DNA of 64,000 nucleotides from Parvibaculum sp039973015 (GTDB lineage Bacteria > Pseudomonadota > Alphaproteobacteria > Parvibaculales > Parvibaculaceae). The notes beneath the pieces are model-generated. The model searched no databases. It saw nothing but the letters and a program-made list of their open reading frames with translations, and was not told the origin of the DNA. The translations under genes and the position numbers were made by a program. Positions 15,556-24,879 of this stretch are shown here, in pieces. The stretch's first letter is position 1. Each line of letters begins with the position of its first letter. Location: the NCBI RefSeq assembly GCF_039973015.1, contig NZ_JBDWLT010000008.1:124001-188000 (forward strand), in the 5' to 3' direction.

Positions 15556-18498
15556 TCAGGAAGGAGTGACGATGCTCTCGAAGGCCTCGTGGACCTTGCG
15601 CTGATTTTCCAGGAGCTCGGCTTCGAGGGCAGGAAAATCCGGCGCATCGCCAGCACGAGCAAGCAGCGACCGCAGACCGGAAGAGGCTTCGGCGGGATTG
15701 AACACACCCTCCACACAGACGCGGATCACCTGGGTCAGGTTGTGAATGAGGGCAATGGCGCGCACCAGCATGTCCGCCGTTTCAGGAGGCAGGAGGTTTG
15801 CCTCCGCGATACGCGAGAGAGAGCCGCGCGTATGCGGGGTGAGTATCTCGGGATGCACGGCACCATGCGCGAGCTGAAGGAACTGCGCGATGAATTCGAG
15901 ATCGACGAGGCCGCCACGCACATGCTTCATCTCCCAGGGGTTCGAGCTTGGCCGCTCCTTCGCGAGGCGCGCGCGCATATCCGCGACATCGGCAGCGATC
16001 TTCGCCTTGTCGCGCGGGCGCGTCAGCGTATCCGCGATGGCCTTCTCGACCTGCTGCTTCAGATCGTCCGGCCCGGCGATGACCCGCGCGCGCGTCAGCG
16101 CCATATGCTCCCAGGTCCAGGCTTCCGATTCCTGATAGGCCACGAAGCTCGAGAAGGAAGTAGCAATCGGCCCGGCATTGCCCGACGGGCGGAGCCGCAT
16201 GTCGACCTCGTAGAGCTTTCCTTCCGCCGTCGGCGCGGTGAGCGCGTTGATAAGTTGCTGGCAGACGCGCGCGTAATATTGAGCGGCGTGGAGCGGACGC
16301 TCGCCATCGGACGACACTTCGGCATCTGCGTCATAGATCATGATGAGGTCGAGGTCGGAGGCTGCGCTCATTTCCTCGCTGCCGAGCTTCCCCATTGCAA
16401 CAACCACGAAGCGGCCGCCGGGAATGCGCCCGTGTTTCTCGGCCACTCTCGTCTCCGCGGCCGGCGCGAGGGCCGCGACCAGTTCGCTTGCCAGCGCCGC
16501 ATAGGCGGGGCCCGCCTCCTCCGCATCGGCGCTGCCGGAAAGCACCCGAACACCGAGGCGAAAGCGATATTCACGCGCCCAGACGCGAGCGAAATCGAGA
16601 ATGTCCTGATAATCCTCCGCGTGGGAAAGCTCGTCGCAGAGGCTTCGGTTCAAGGTCTCGCTGTCGGGCAGCACCTTGAAGAAATTCGGATCGACCACCG
16701 CTTCGAGTACGCGCGGATTCTGGCTCAGGTAATTCGCAAGACGCGGCGCCATACCGCAAATGCCTGCAAGCAGGTCGAGCAGATGCGGATTGGAATAGAG
16801 CATCGAGAAAAGCTGCACGCCCGCCGGGAGGCCGGTGAGAAAACGGTCGAACCGGTCGAAGGCCGTGTCGGGGTTAGAGGTGCGCGAGAGCGAACGCAGG
16901 AGCGCTGGCATGAGGCTGGTCAGCAATTCGCGAGAGCGCGAGGCACGTGTCGCCGGGAAGCGGCCCGTATGCCAGGAGCGGATCGCCTCGGACATTTCGG
17001 AAACGCGGGTGAAGCCGATACCGCGCAATGTTTCGAGCGTCTCGGGGTCATCCTCCGTGCCAGTGAAGACGAGGCTCCCGCTCTCTTCGCCCAGCGGCGG
17101 TGCGGTTTCAAACAGCTTCGTGTAGTGATCCCGCACACATTCAAGGCGCGTGGTAAGCGCCCGGGCAAAGCTGCCGCGATTCTCAAAGCCCATGAAACAA
17201 GCCACGCGATCCAGATCGTCATCCGAAGCCGGCAGGGAGTGCGTCTGCTCGTCCTCGATCATCTGCAGGCGGTGCTCAAGCGTACGCAGGAAACGGTAGG
17301 CTTCCTTCAGCTCCTCCGCCGCCTCGTCCGTGATCCACTTTTTCAGCGCCAGTTCGTCCAGCATGAGGCAGGTCTGCTTGCCCCGCAGATCATAGTCGCG
17401 GCCACCGGCGATCAGCTGCTGCGTCTGTACGAAGAATTCGATCTCGCGGATGCCGCCCCGGCCGAGCTTGATGTTGTGGCCAGCCACGGCGATGACGCCA
17501 TGCCCGCCGACGGCATGTATCTGCCGTTTCATCGAATGAATGTCGTCGATGGCGGCGAAGTCGAGATTCTTGCGCCAGATATAAGGTGTGAGCATTTGCA
17601 GGAAGCGCGCGCCCGCTTCGAGATCTCCCGCGACGGCACGCGCCTTGATGAAGGCGGCACGCTCCCAGTTCTGCCCGCGGCTTTCGTAATAGCTTTCTGC
17701 CGCAGGCAAGGAAACCGCGACAGGCGTGCCGCCGGGATCGGGACGGAGCCGCAGGTCGGTGCGGAAGACATAGCCATCCGCTGTGCGCTCCTGCAGCATC
17801 TTCACGAGATCCTTGGTGAGGCGCACGAAGAAGCCGCTGTCGTCGAGCCCATCCTTCAGCGGCAATTGTCCGGGCTCGTAGAAAACGACGAGGTCTATGT
17901 CGCTGGAGTAATTGAGTTCACGCGAGCCATATTTTCCCATGCCGAGGACGACGAGCCCCGAGCCGGCGGCGCTGACCTCTTCCGGTGTCTTCGCGATTTG
18001 TCCGCGGGCTGCCGCATTGCGCAGAAGCCAGCCGATGCAGGCATTGACGGCGGCATCCGCGAAGGAGGTAAGCGCATCCGTCACCTGCTCCAGCGGCCAG
18101 GCGCCGGTTATGTCGGCCATGGCGATGAGAAGCGCGGCCTCGGACTTTGCAAGCCGCAGCGCCGACATGACCTCTTCCTGCTTGTCGAGCGCGCCGGCCG
18201 ATGCCGTGCGAAGGAGAAGATCATCGAAGGCGGCATCCGGCGTTCGTTCGACAAGACGCGGAAGCCAGTCCGCATGAAGGCGGATGATGCGGCCGAGGAA
18301 GGGCGAATTGCCGAAAATGGAAGAGACGAGATGACGGAAATTCGTGTCGGCTGCGAGAGATGTGAGTTTCGGGTCGCCGATACTCACGACAGCGGCATCG
18401 AAGTCCTCGATTTCGCGGGCGACACGCTCCGCATCATAGGGCGCTGGCGCGGCCCCGGCCCATTCGCGAAGTTTCTTTTCGTTCTTCGTAGACCTCAC
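15556..18498 (-). CDS. glnE: Bifunctional glutamine synthetase adenylyltransferase/deadenylase
   Basis: 980 residues, the normal length. It adds or removes AMP on glutamine synthetase in response to PII, linking GS activity to nitrogen status. The N-terminal nucleotidyltransferase domain shows GMGKYGSRELNYSSDIDLV (about residues 184-202), the deadenylase site. The C-terminal domain repeats the motif as GKLGSEEMSAASDLDLIM, the adenylylase site. Helical PII-binding linkers lie between and after them. In rhizobia glnE lies near the degP/two-component/ccm block, as here. A 98-bp gap separates it from the upstream acyltransferase gene. Confidence 0.95.
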   Translation of the reverse strand: MRSTKNEKKLREWAGAAPAPYDAERVAREIEDFDAAVVSIGDPKLTSLAADTNFRHLVSSIFGNSPFLGRIIRLHADWLPRLVERTPDAAFDDLLLRTASAGALDKQEEVMSALRLAKSEAALLIAMADITGAWPLEQVTDALTSFADAAVNACIGWLLRNAAARGQIAKTPEEVSAAGSGLVVLGMGKYGSRELNYSSDIDLVVFYEPGQLPLKDGLDDSGFFVRLTKDLVKMLQERTADGYVFRTDLRLRPDPGGTPVAVSLPAAESYYESRGQNWERAAFIKARAVAGDLEAGARFLQMLTPYIWRKNLDFAAIDDIHSMKRQIHAVGGHGVIAVAGHNIKLGRGGIREIEFFVQTQQLIAGGRDYDLRGKQTCLMLDELALKKWITDEAAEELKEAYRFLRTLEHRLQMIEDEQTHSLPASDDDLDRVACFMGFENRGSFARALTTRLECVRDHYTKLFETAPPLGEESGSLVFTGTEDDPETLETLRGIGFTRVSEMSEAIRSWHTGRFPATRASRSRELLTSLMPALLRSLSRTSNPDTAFDRFDRFLTGLPAGVQLFSMLYSNPHLLDLLAGICGMAPRLANYLSQNPRVLEAVVDPNFFKVLPDSETLNRSLCDELSHAEDYQDILDFARVWAREYRFRLGVRVLSGSADAEEAGPAYAALASELVAALAPAAETRVAEKHGRIPGGRFVVVAMGKLGSEEMSAASDLDLIMIYDADAEVSSDGERPLHAAQYYARVCQQLINALTAPTAEGKLYEVDMRLRPSGNAGPIATSFSSFVAYQESEAWTWEHMALTRARVIAGPDDLKQQVEKAIADTLTRPRDKAKIAADVADMRARLAKERPSSNPWEMKHVRGGLVDLEFIAQFLQLAHGAVHPEILTPHTRGSLSRIAEANLLPPETADMLVRAIALIHNLTQVIRVCVEGVFNPAEASSGLRSLLARAGDAPDFPALEAELLENQRKVHEAFESIVTPS

Positions 18499-18596
18499 CG
18501 AACATCTCCCATCAGCGCCCCGGCATAGCGCGCGGCAAATCGAACCATGTGCCGCGAAAACGAACGGCAGACTGACAATCAGCCCGCCGGTGACGG

Positions 18597-20543
18597 CTAT
18601 CGCTCAACATCCTGCATATGTCTGTTTTCCAGGGCGCTCATGGGTGATTGGGCAAAGGCGGGGTGTTCACGCAGCACCGGCACAAGCAATTCGGAGGCGA
18701 CAAAATGCGACCCGGCAACTGTCAAGTGCGCTTTGTCCCATTGCAAAGGTGATTTGCCGCCCTCACCGAAAAGGCGGCATTTCCTGTCTCGACACAGGCC
18801 ACGATAAAGCGAAATATAAGTCGCGCCCGAACCGGCCAGGCGCGCAGCCAAGGCATCGTCTATCCCTGCGACAGTCGCATCTTCGTTCAAATCAAAAAAC
18901 TTTCGCGAATATTCGCCCTTCCAGATCGCCAGAGCTTCCGGCAAGTTCACTTTGTAGCGCGGCACGGGCCCCAGTACGACAACGTCATCTGCATACCGGC
19001 TTATATATTCGATACTTTCCGCGAGAGGCTCCACATCAGCCATTTCCCATCTGCCGGATAAAATAACTCCATCGAATTTTTGTCCGGGCAGCACCGTGTC
19101 ATAGAAAAAGGGGCCTACAATCGCGCAGTCTGGTTTGCTCTCGCGCGTGTTGACATTACGCAATACTCGGCAGCCGCCAGCCCCATAGAGGCGAAAGTCA
19201 ACGTCGGGAAACTCTGCGATGAGGCCAGGATAAATGTGAGAGGCGTGGCTGTCTCCGATTAGCGCAACGGCAGGGTGACGGAGCGGCATTTCATCACAAT
19301 GTCTATGTGCATTCGCGGTGCTTCCTTCGCCGGGCACGCGACAGCGAACGCCTTCCATCACCTTACGAATTTCTCTTTCGCCCGCTTTCATGACAGGTGC
19401 GGGGTCGAACCGAAAGTCGTAACGCTCTGGCCAGCCTTTCATCGCGTTGCCGACGCCTCCGACTGCAAGAAAAGTGACCGCCACAACACCACCAACAGCA
19501 AAGACCCGGCGTTTTGTTGATGTTGGCGCACGGCGACGGAAAGGCCGCTCGACATAGCGCCAAGACGCCCAAGCGAGTGCGACGGATAGAAATATCAGCA
19601 GAATGCGCATTCCCAACTCACCGTCGCCGCCGTCGACGAGGTGCCTGTAGAATACGAAAACCGGCCAGTGAAAGAGATACAGCGAATAGGAAATAAGGCC
19701 GATGCCGACAAGAACAGGTGTACTGAGTATCCGGCCTATGGTTGTGACTGACGACTCTCCTGAATGGATCAGCAGCATCGTGCCCACAACGGGCAACAAG
19801 GCCGCCACACCTGGAAACGGCGTTGCCGGTGTGAAGCCGAAGACGGCGATGGCGATCAATGCGATGCCTACCGCAGCAGAAACTTCTGCCACTCGATTGC
19901 TCGTGAAACGGGGGACCATACCTACTGCAAGAAGACACCCGGCCATGAGTTCCCATACACGCATAGGCGTCAGGTAAAAGGCTGCTTCCGGAGCAGAGCG
20001 AACAAAATAGACGCTCAAGGCGAAGGATATGACGGTGACCACGAGCAAGGCCGCTTTGAGGATCGAAAGCCGATGGCGATAAAAGAGCGCAAGCAGAAGC
20101 GGAAAGAAAATATAGAACTGCTCTTCGACAGCGAGCGACCATGTATGCAGAAGCGGCTTTAGATCGGCCGCACTATCGAAATAGCCGGACTCGCGCCAGA
20201 ACTGGAAATTGGACAGGAATAGCGCCGTCGCGAACACGCCCTCGCTGAAATCTTCGAAATAAGACGGAAGAAGAATGAACCATCCCGCGATGAAGGAAAG
20301 GCCAAGCATCAGAAAGAGGGCTGGAAATATGCGTCTTATGCGACGCTCGTAGAAGCGCGCAATCGAGAAATTTCCGGCCTGAATATCTCCAACCAAAATG
20401 GAGGTAATGAGGTAGCCGGAAATCACGAAAAAAACATCGACGCCAACAAAACCGCCGGTGAAAGGCCAGATGCCTGCGTGAAACATAACCACGGGCACAA
20501 CCGCAACGGCGCGTATGCCGTCAACGTCCGGACGGTACTGCAT
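18597..20543 (-). CDS. OafA/YrhL-type membrane O-acyltransferase with SGNH domain
   Basis: 648 residues. The N-terminal acyltransferase-3 domain has about ten membrane helices and begins YRPDVDGIRAVAVVPVV, with GFVGVDVFFVISGYLI after it. The C-terminal periplasmic SGNH hydrolase-like domain carries block I ALIGDSHASH and the catalytic Asp-x-x-His as DKAHLT near the end. Such proteins move acetyl groups across the membrane onto O-antigen, peptidoglycan or other glycans. Codon usage is visibly more AT-rich than in the neighbours, and it separates glnE from the two-component genes, which suggests insertion by horizontal transfer. Acceptor unknown. Confidence 0.85.
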   Translation of the reverse strand: MQYRPDVDGIRAVAVVPVVMFHAGIWPFTGGFVGVDVFFVISGYLITSILVGDIQAGNFSIARFYERRIRRIFPALFLMLGLSFIAGWFILLPSYFEDFSEGVFATALFLSNFQFWRESGYFDSAADLKPLLHTWSLAVEEQFYIFFPLLLALFYRHRLSILKAALLVVTVISFALSVYFVRSAPEAAFYLTPMRVWELMAGCLLAVGMVPRFTSNRVAEVSAAVGIALIAIAVFGFTPATPFPGVAALLPVVGTMLLIHSGESSVTTIGRILSTPVLVGIGLISYSLYLFHWPVFVFYRHLVDGGDGELGMRILLIFLSVALAWASWRYVERPFRRRAPTSTKRRVFAVGGVVAVTFLAVGGVGNAMKGWPERYDFRFDPAPVMKAGEREIRKVMEGVRCRVPGEGSTANAHRHCDEMPLRHPAVALIGDSHASHIYPGLIAEFPDVDFRLYGAGGCRVLRNVNTRESKPDCAIVGPFFYDTVLPGQKFDGVILSGRWEMADVEPLAESIEYISRYADDVVVLGPVPRYKVNLPEALAIWKGEYSRKFFDLNEDATVAGIDDALAARLAGSGATYISLYRGLCRDRKCRLFGEGGKSPLQWDKAHLTVAGSHFVASELLVPVLREHPAFAQSPMSALENRHMQDVER

Positions 20544-20636
20544 TTATCCCAGCCTCGGTTTGAAAATCCGCAGATATCCCCTGCCTTGTAGCTTAGACGT
20601 ATTAAATATGAGACGACAAGCCGCGACGGGCGAGCT

Positions 20637-22037
20637 TCAACGTCCAGAAACAGGCAGATGAAGCGTCACGCGCAGGCCCGGCCGATTATCGTCAAGCTCG
20701 ATCGAACCGCCATGAAGCCGCGCGACAGCCGCAACGAGGCTGAGGCCGAGACCGGAGCCCGGCGTGTTGCGGCTTGCCTCAAGACGGACGAAGCGCTCCA
20801 GCACGTGCTGCCTTTCGGCGGCGGGAATGCCGGGACCATGATCGGCCACCGACAGAACGATGCCGCGCCCCGGGCGCGCGAGGTCGGCGCCTGCCGAAAC
20901 GGTGATGACACGATCATCGCCGGCTTCCTGCGGAAGACCGTGCTTGATCGCGTTGTCGAGAAGATTGGCGACGGCCTGCGAGAGCAATTCGCGGTTTCCC
21001 CAGATCTTCATGTCTCCGGGAACGTCGATGCGGATCGCAAGATCCTTTTCCTCGGCGACGGGCTCATAAAGTTCAGCCGCATCGTGAAGCGATACGCTGA
21101 GATCCACCCATGTCATGGAGTCGCGCAGCGAGCCTGCTTCGGCGCGCGCGATCATCAGAAGCGCATTGAAGGTGCCGAGCAGGCTGTCCGCCTCGGCAAT
21201 GGTCTTTTCAAGCGCCTGCTTGTAATCCTCCGGCGACGCCTCCTGCATGAGCGTGACTTCCAGGCGGTTTCGCAACCTGTTCAGCGGGCTGCGAAGATCA
21301 TGCGCCACATTGTCCGTGACCTGGCGCATGCCCGTCATCAGCGCCTCGATCTGGTCGAGCATGGCATTGAGGTTGAGGCCCAGCTGGTCGAGTTCGTCGC
21401 CGGTGCCCGCGATGGGCAAGCGTTGCGAAAGGTCGCCTTCCATGATGTCGCGGCTGGAGCGATTGATGTCGTCGACACGGGCGAGCATGTTGCGGCTCAT
21501 GAAAAGGCCGCCAACGAGGCCGAGCGCAATGGTCATCCCGATTGCCCAGATGAGCGAATTGGTGATGAGGTTCTCGATCTCGCGCCGTTCCTGCACGTCG
21601 CGGCCGACGAGCAGATAGAAGCCCTCCTGCAAATAGAAAGCGCGCGCACGCGCCGCCTTCACCTCCGTGCCGTCCAGCGTTTTCCGGTTGTAGTTGAAAT
21701 CGAACCAGCCATCCGGTCCCGGCTCGACCTGAGGGCGGCCATCCAGCGTACCGGCAAGAACACGGCCTGCCGGGTCGAGCACGAGATAGAGGCTCTGTCC
21801 CGGGTCGCGCGAGCGCTGGATTACCGTGTGAACGAGGAGCGGCAACCCGCCCTGCCGGTATTGCTCGGCGAGGCCCGCAATCTCCGCTTCCACCGCCTCA
21901 TCGGTCTGACGGGCGAGGAAACCCGCCGTGTTCCAATAGACATAGGCCAGCAACGTGATCGCCGAGGCGGCGAACAGGGCCAGATAGATGACCGCGAGCC
22001 TGAAGGTCGAGGTTTTAAGGAGTTTGATCAGCGGCAC
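20637..22037 (-). CDS. HAMP-type sensor histidine kinase, partner of the adjacent response regulator
   Basis: About 466 residues from a GTG at 22037; an in-frame ATG at 22085 would overlap the regulator gene by 71 bases, so the GTG (23-base overlap) is preferred. Two membrane helices (about residues 13-32 and 145-168) flank a periplasmic sensor domain. HAMP follows (SRNMLARVDDINRSS), then HisKA with VAHDLRSPLNRLR, the N-box NLLDNAIKHG, ADHGPGIP and GSGLGL. It is cotranscribed with degP and the OmpR-type regulator, so it probably reads envelope state and adjusts DegP supply. That role is inferred from position. Confidence 0.8.
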   Translation of the reverse strand: MPLIKLLKTSTFRLAVIYLALFAASAITLLAYVYWNTAGFLARQTDEAVEAEIAGLAEQYRQGGLPLLVHTVIQRSRDPGQSLYLVLDPAGRVLAGTLDGRPQVEPGPDGWFDFNYNRKTLDGTEVKAARARAFYLQEGFYLLVGRDVQERREIENLITNSLIWAIGMTIALGLVGGLFMSRNMLARVDDINRSSRDIMEGDLSQRLPIAGTGDELDQLGLNLNAMLDQIEALMTGMRQVTDNVAHDLRSPLNRLRNRLEVTLMQEASPEDYKQALEKTIAEADSLLGTFNALLMIARAEAGSLRDSMTWVDLSVSLHDAAELYEPVAEEKDLAIRIDVPGDMKIWGNRELLSQAVANLLDNAIKHGLPQEAGDDRVITVSAGADLARPGRGIVLSVADHGPGIPAAERQHVLERFVRLEASRNTPGSGLGLSLVAAVARLHGGSIELDDNRPGLRVTLHLPVSGR

Positions 22038-22701
22038 GAAGCGAGTATCCCGCACCGCGCACGGTGTGCAAGAGCGGTTGCTCAAAATTCTTGTCGATCT
22101 TCGCTCGCAACCGCGAAATATGAACGTCGATCACGTTCGTTTGCGGGTCGAAATGATATTCCCAGACATTCTCAAGGAGCATGGTCCGGGTGACGACCTG
22201 GCCCGCATGTTTCATCAGATATTCGAGCAGCCGGAACTCACGCGGCTGGAGGTCGATCTCCTGCCCTTCCCGGATAACCTTCCGGGCGAGAAGGTCGATT
22301 TCGAGGTCACCGACCTGCAGCCTCGTGCGGACCTGATCAGGGTTTGCGCGGCGGACAAGCACCTCGATCCGCGCAAGAAGTTCGGCAAAGGCATAAGGCT
22401 TGGTCAGATAATCGTCGCCACCCGCCTTCAGCCCCTTGATGCGGTCATCCACCTCGCCAAGCGCGGACAGGAAAAGGACAGGTGTGCGCACACCTTCCTC
22501 GCGCAGGGTCTCGACGACGCTGAGCCCATCACGCTTGGGCAGCATGCGGTCGACGATCATGACATCGAAGGAACTGGACAGGGCGAGTGTAAGCCCCTCT
22601 TCGCCATCGGCGGCATGATCGACGATATGCCCGCTTTCGCGCAGGCCCTTGACGACATAGGCCGCCGCTTCCAGGTCGTCTTCAATCACAAGAATGCGCA
22701 T
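22015..22701 (-). CDS. OmpR-family response regulator downstream of degP
   Basis: 228 residues from the ATG at 22701 (MRILVIEDD); the longer frame to 22731 adds ten residues with no family support. The receiver domain has the acidic pocket EDD, phospho-acceptor Asp51 in MIVDRMLPKRDG and Lys in YLTKPYAF. The C-terminal winged helix shows LQPREFRLLEYLMKHAGQVVTRTMLLENVW and VDVHISRLRAKI. It lies 70 bp after degP and overlaps the kinase gene. Direct repeats upstream of degP (24341-24359) have the one-turn spacing used by this family and are candidate sites for autoregulation. Confidence 0.88.
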   Translation of the reverse strand: MRILVIEDDLEAAAYVVKGLRESGHIVDHAADGEEGLTLALSSSFDVMIVDRMLPKRDGLSVVETLREEGVRTPVLFLSALGEVDDRIKGLKAGGDDYLTKPYAFAELLARIEVLVRRANPDQVRTRLQVGDLEIDLLARKVIREGQEIDLQPREFRLLEYLMKHAGQVVTRTMLLENVWEYHFDPQTNVIDVHISRLRAKIDKNFEQPLLHTVRGAGYSLRAADQTP

Positions 22702-22771
22702 TGCCTGCCAAACTCCAGATCTCAAACCCAAGGGCGAGCCGGGGGAACTCCGGCTGCCCCTCGTTCTCGCG

Positions 22772-24250
22772 TCAGGACTTCTCCAGCGCTACCGCCACGA
22801 AGCGCTGCTGATCCTGGCTACGCAGGAGAAGAAGAACCGAGCTCTTGCCGGCCTTGTTCGCTTCCTCGACACCGGAGACGACATCGGCGGACTTCTTCAC
22901 GTCGCGGCCGGAGACTTTCACGATGACATCGCCGGGGCGCACCCCCTTCTCCGCCGCGTCGCTATCGGGATTGACGCTCTTGACGACAACGCCGTCGGGC
23001 GACTCGGCAAGTGCAAGGCCAAGGGCTTCGGTGGTCGCGGTTTCGGCCTCACCGCCGGTTTCTGCTGCCGCCGCCATTTGCGGGTTTTCAGGGAAGACGC
23101 CGATCTCGACGTCGATGGTCTTTTCGCGGCCATCGCGCCAGACAATGATTTCGGCATCCGTATCGGGCTGAAGATCGGCGACGGTGCGGCTTACGGCGCG
23201 CACGTCTTCCATCTTCTGGCCATTGACGTTCAGGATCACGTCGCCGGTCTTGATGCCCGCTGCTTCAGCAGGACTTTCCCCGCCCACCTGGGCGACGAGG
23301 GCGCCGCGCGCCTTGTCGAGCGAAAGGGAGGCCGCCATGTCGTCATCCACCTGCTGGATGGTAACGCCAAGCCAGCCCCGCGTGACCTTGCCGTCCTTCT
23401 TGAGCTGGGCAATCACGTTTTTGGCGATCGACGAAGGAATGGCAAAGCCGATGCCAACGCTGCCGCCGGTCGGCGAGAAGATCGCGGTGTTCACGCCCAC
23501 CACATTGCCGTGAACGTCGAAGGTCGGCCCGCCGGAATTACCCTTGTTGATCGAAGCATCGATCTGGATGAAGTCGTCATAAGGGCCAGCGCCGATTTCA
23601 CGGCCACGTGCCGATACGATACCCGTGGTGACCGTACCGCCGAGCCCGAAAGGATTGCCGACGGCAAGCACCCAGTCGCCCACCCGCACATTGCCGGAAT
23701 CGCCGAAGACCACGTAGGGAAGCGGCTTCTTGCTCTCCACCTTGACGAGCGAAAGGTCCGTCTTCGGATCCTTGCCGATGAGCTTGGCCGACATTTCCGT
23801 GCCGTCGTCACGGATCACCGTGATGTCCTTGCCATCGCCAACAACATGGTTGTTGGTGACGATGTAGCCATCCGCTGAAATCAGGAAGCCCGAACCGAGC
23901 GCTGTAGCATGGCGGGGACGCCGCTGACCATCGGGCCCCTGCGGCTGGAGATCGCGGAAGAATTTCTCGAAGGGGCTGCCGGGCGGGAACGGCAGGTCCG
24001 GCATGTTGGAGTTCTCGGCGCTGACTTCCTCGTCGACGCGAATGCTGACCACCGCCGGGCTAACCTTTTCGACGAGATCGGCGAAGCTCGGGAGACGTTC
24101 GAGCGCGTTCGCCGTCGGCGCGGCGGACTGGGTATCGAGGGGCGCCGTCTCCGCGAAGGCGCTCGTTGCGGGCAAGCCGAAGGCGAGCGCGCCAGCCGTG
24201 GTAAGCGCCAGCGCCTTGAGGCGCAGTGTGGTGTTGCGACCGTTCCGCAT
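22772..24250 (-). CDS. degP: Periplasmic serine protease/chaperone DegP (HtrA/Do)
   Basis: 492 residues from the ATG at 24250, chosen because AGGGAG lies six bases ahead and because it opens a proper signal peptide (about 1-33, ending TSAFA); the frame extends to 24361 without either. Catalytic triad: His135 in VTNNHVVG, Asp165 in DPKTDLSLV, Ser239 in NKGNSGGP. Two PDZ domains follow (about 295-385 and 405-490). It degrades or refolds misfolded envelope proteins. Downstream on the same strand are a response regulator and a kinase, presumably controlling the operon. Confidence 0.93.
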   Translation of the reverse strand: MRNGRNTTLRLKALALTTAGALAFGLPATSAFAETAPLDTQSAAPTANALERLPSFADLVEKVSPAVVSIRVDEEVSAENSNMPDLPFPPGSPFEKFFRDLQPQGPDGQRRPRHATALGSGFLISADGYIVTNNHVVGDGKDITVIRDDGTEMSAKLIGKDPKTDLSLVKVESKKPLPYVVFGDSGNVRVGDWVLAVGNPFGLGGTVTTGIVSARGREIGAGPYDDFIQIDASINKGNSGGPTFDVHGNVVGVNTAIFSPTGGSVGIGFAIPSSIAKNVIAQLKKDGKVTRGWLGVTIQQVDDDMAASLSLDKARGALVAQVGGESPAEAAGIKTGDVILNVNGQKMEDVRAVSRTVADLQPDTDAEIIVWRDGREKTIDVEIGVFPENPQMAAAAETGGEAETATTEALGLALAESPDGVVVKSVNPDSDAAEKGVRPGDVIVKVSGRDVKKSADVVSGVEEANKAGKSSVLLLLRSQDQQRFVAVALEKS

Positions 24251-24316
24251 GAATAACTCCCTGTCGTTGCGCCGCCCGTTCGCCCAGCCCGATGCGCGAT
24301 GGCGGCCATGCTTGAT

Positions 24317-24359
24317 GGACAGGATCATGTCCTGATCCTTTCCAAATCGTGTCCAAATC
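24317..24359 (-). promoter_or_regulatory. Direct-repeat operator and palindromes upstream of degP
   Basis: On the minus strand GATTTGGA occurs twice, at 24352-24359 and 24341-24348, with an 11-bp period, the arrangement bound by OmpR-type regulators. Immediately downstream are two overlapping dyads: GGATCA-N5-TGATCC at 24322-24338 and GGACA-N6-TGTCC at 24317-24332. All lie 67-110 bases before the degP start. No clear -35/-10 pair could be fixed. Confidence 0.55.
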
Positions 24360-24392
24360 ATTACAGGGTGGTAAGGCGAAAAGATGACGCCT

Positions 24393-24875
24393 TCAGGGGG
24401 CAGAGTCCCGCGGTTTTCCCGGGGATGTCAGTTCGGCGAGCCGTGCCCTTTCGGCATCGGTGAGACCTGCCTCGCCCGCTTCCTGCCGCTTGCGGCGCAG
24501 AAAAGCGGCCGTCACGGCCCCGCCGGCAAGCAGAACCAGCAAGGGGCCGAGCCAGAGCGCCCAGGTCGCCGGCTCGAAACGCGGCGTCATCAGCACGAAA
24601 TCGCCGTAGCGGTCGACGACATAATCGAAGACTTCCTCATCGGTATCGCCTGCTGCGATCCGTTCACGGACGATGCGGCGAAGATCGCCTGCCAGTTCCG
24701 CATCGGAATCGTCAATCGACTGGTTCTGGCAGACGAGGCAACGCAATTCCTTCGATATATCGCGCGCGCGGGCCTCCTGCCCGGGGTCGGACAGACGCTC
24801 CGAGGGAGAGACAAGCGCGAGCACCGGCCCCGTCAACATGAGCGAAAGAAGCAGAGTGGCAAGGGTATGGCGCAT
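24393..24875 (-). CDS. ccmH: Cytochrome c maturation protein CcmH (CycL)
   Basis: 160 residues from the ATG at 24875, seven bases below the end of ccmF's stop codon; a longer frame to 25067 is only ccmF antiparallel noise. The signal peptide (about 1-20) is followed by the thiol motif LRCLVCQNQS with Cys46 and Cys49, which keeps apocytochrome c haem-binding cysteines reduced. One membrane helix (about 105-127) and a short cytoplasmic tail complete it. This is the long alphaproteobacterial form without the TPR domain, which is supplied separately by ccmI. Confidence 0.92.
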   Translation of the reverse strand: MRHTLATLLLSLMLTGPVLALVSPSERLSDPGQEARARDISKELRCLVCQNQSIDDSDAELAGDLRRIVRERIAAGDTDEEVFDYVVDRYGDFVLMTPRFEPATWALWLGPLLVLLAGGAVTAAFLRRKRQEAGEAGLTDAERARLAELTSPGKPRDSAP

Positions 24876-24879
24876 GGCG

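Noticed and set aside
15298..18528. Open frame of over 1000 codons antisense to glnE
   Set aside because: It mirrors glnE codon by codon in GC-rich DNA, shows no domain and is rich in Arg, Gly and Ala as expected of a shadow frame. Similar long antisense frames lie opposite the GS-like gene (4433-5791), the FAD genes (11989-15386) and ccmF (24673-26862).
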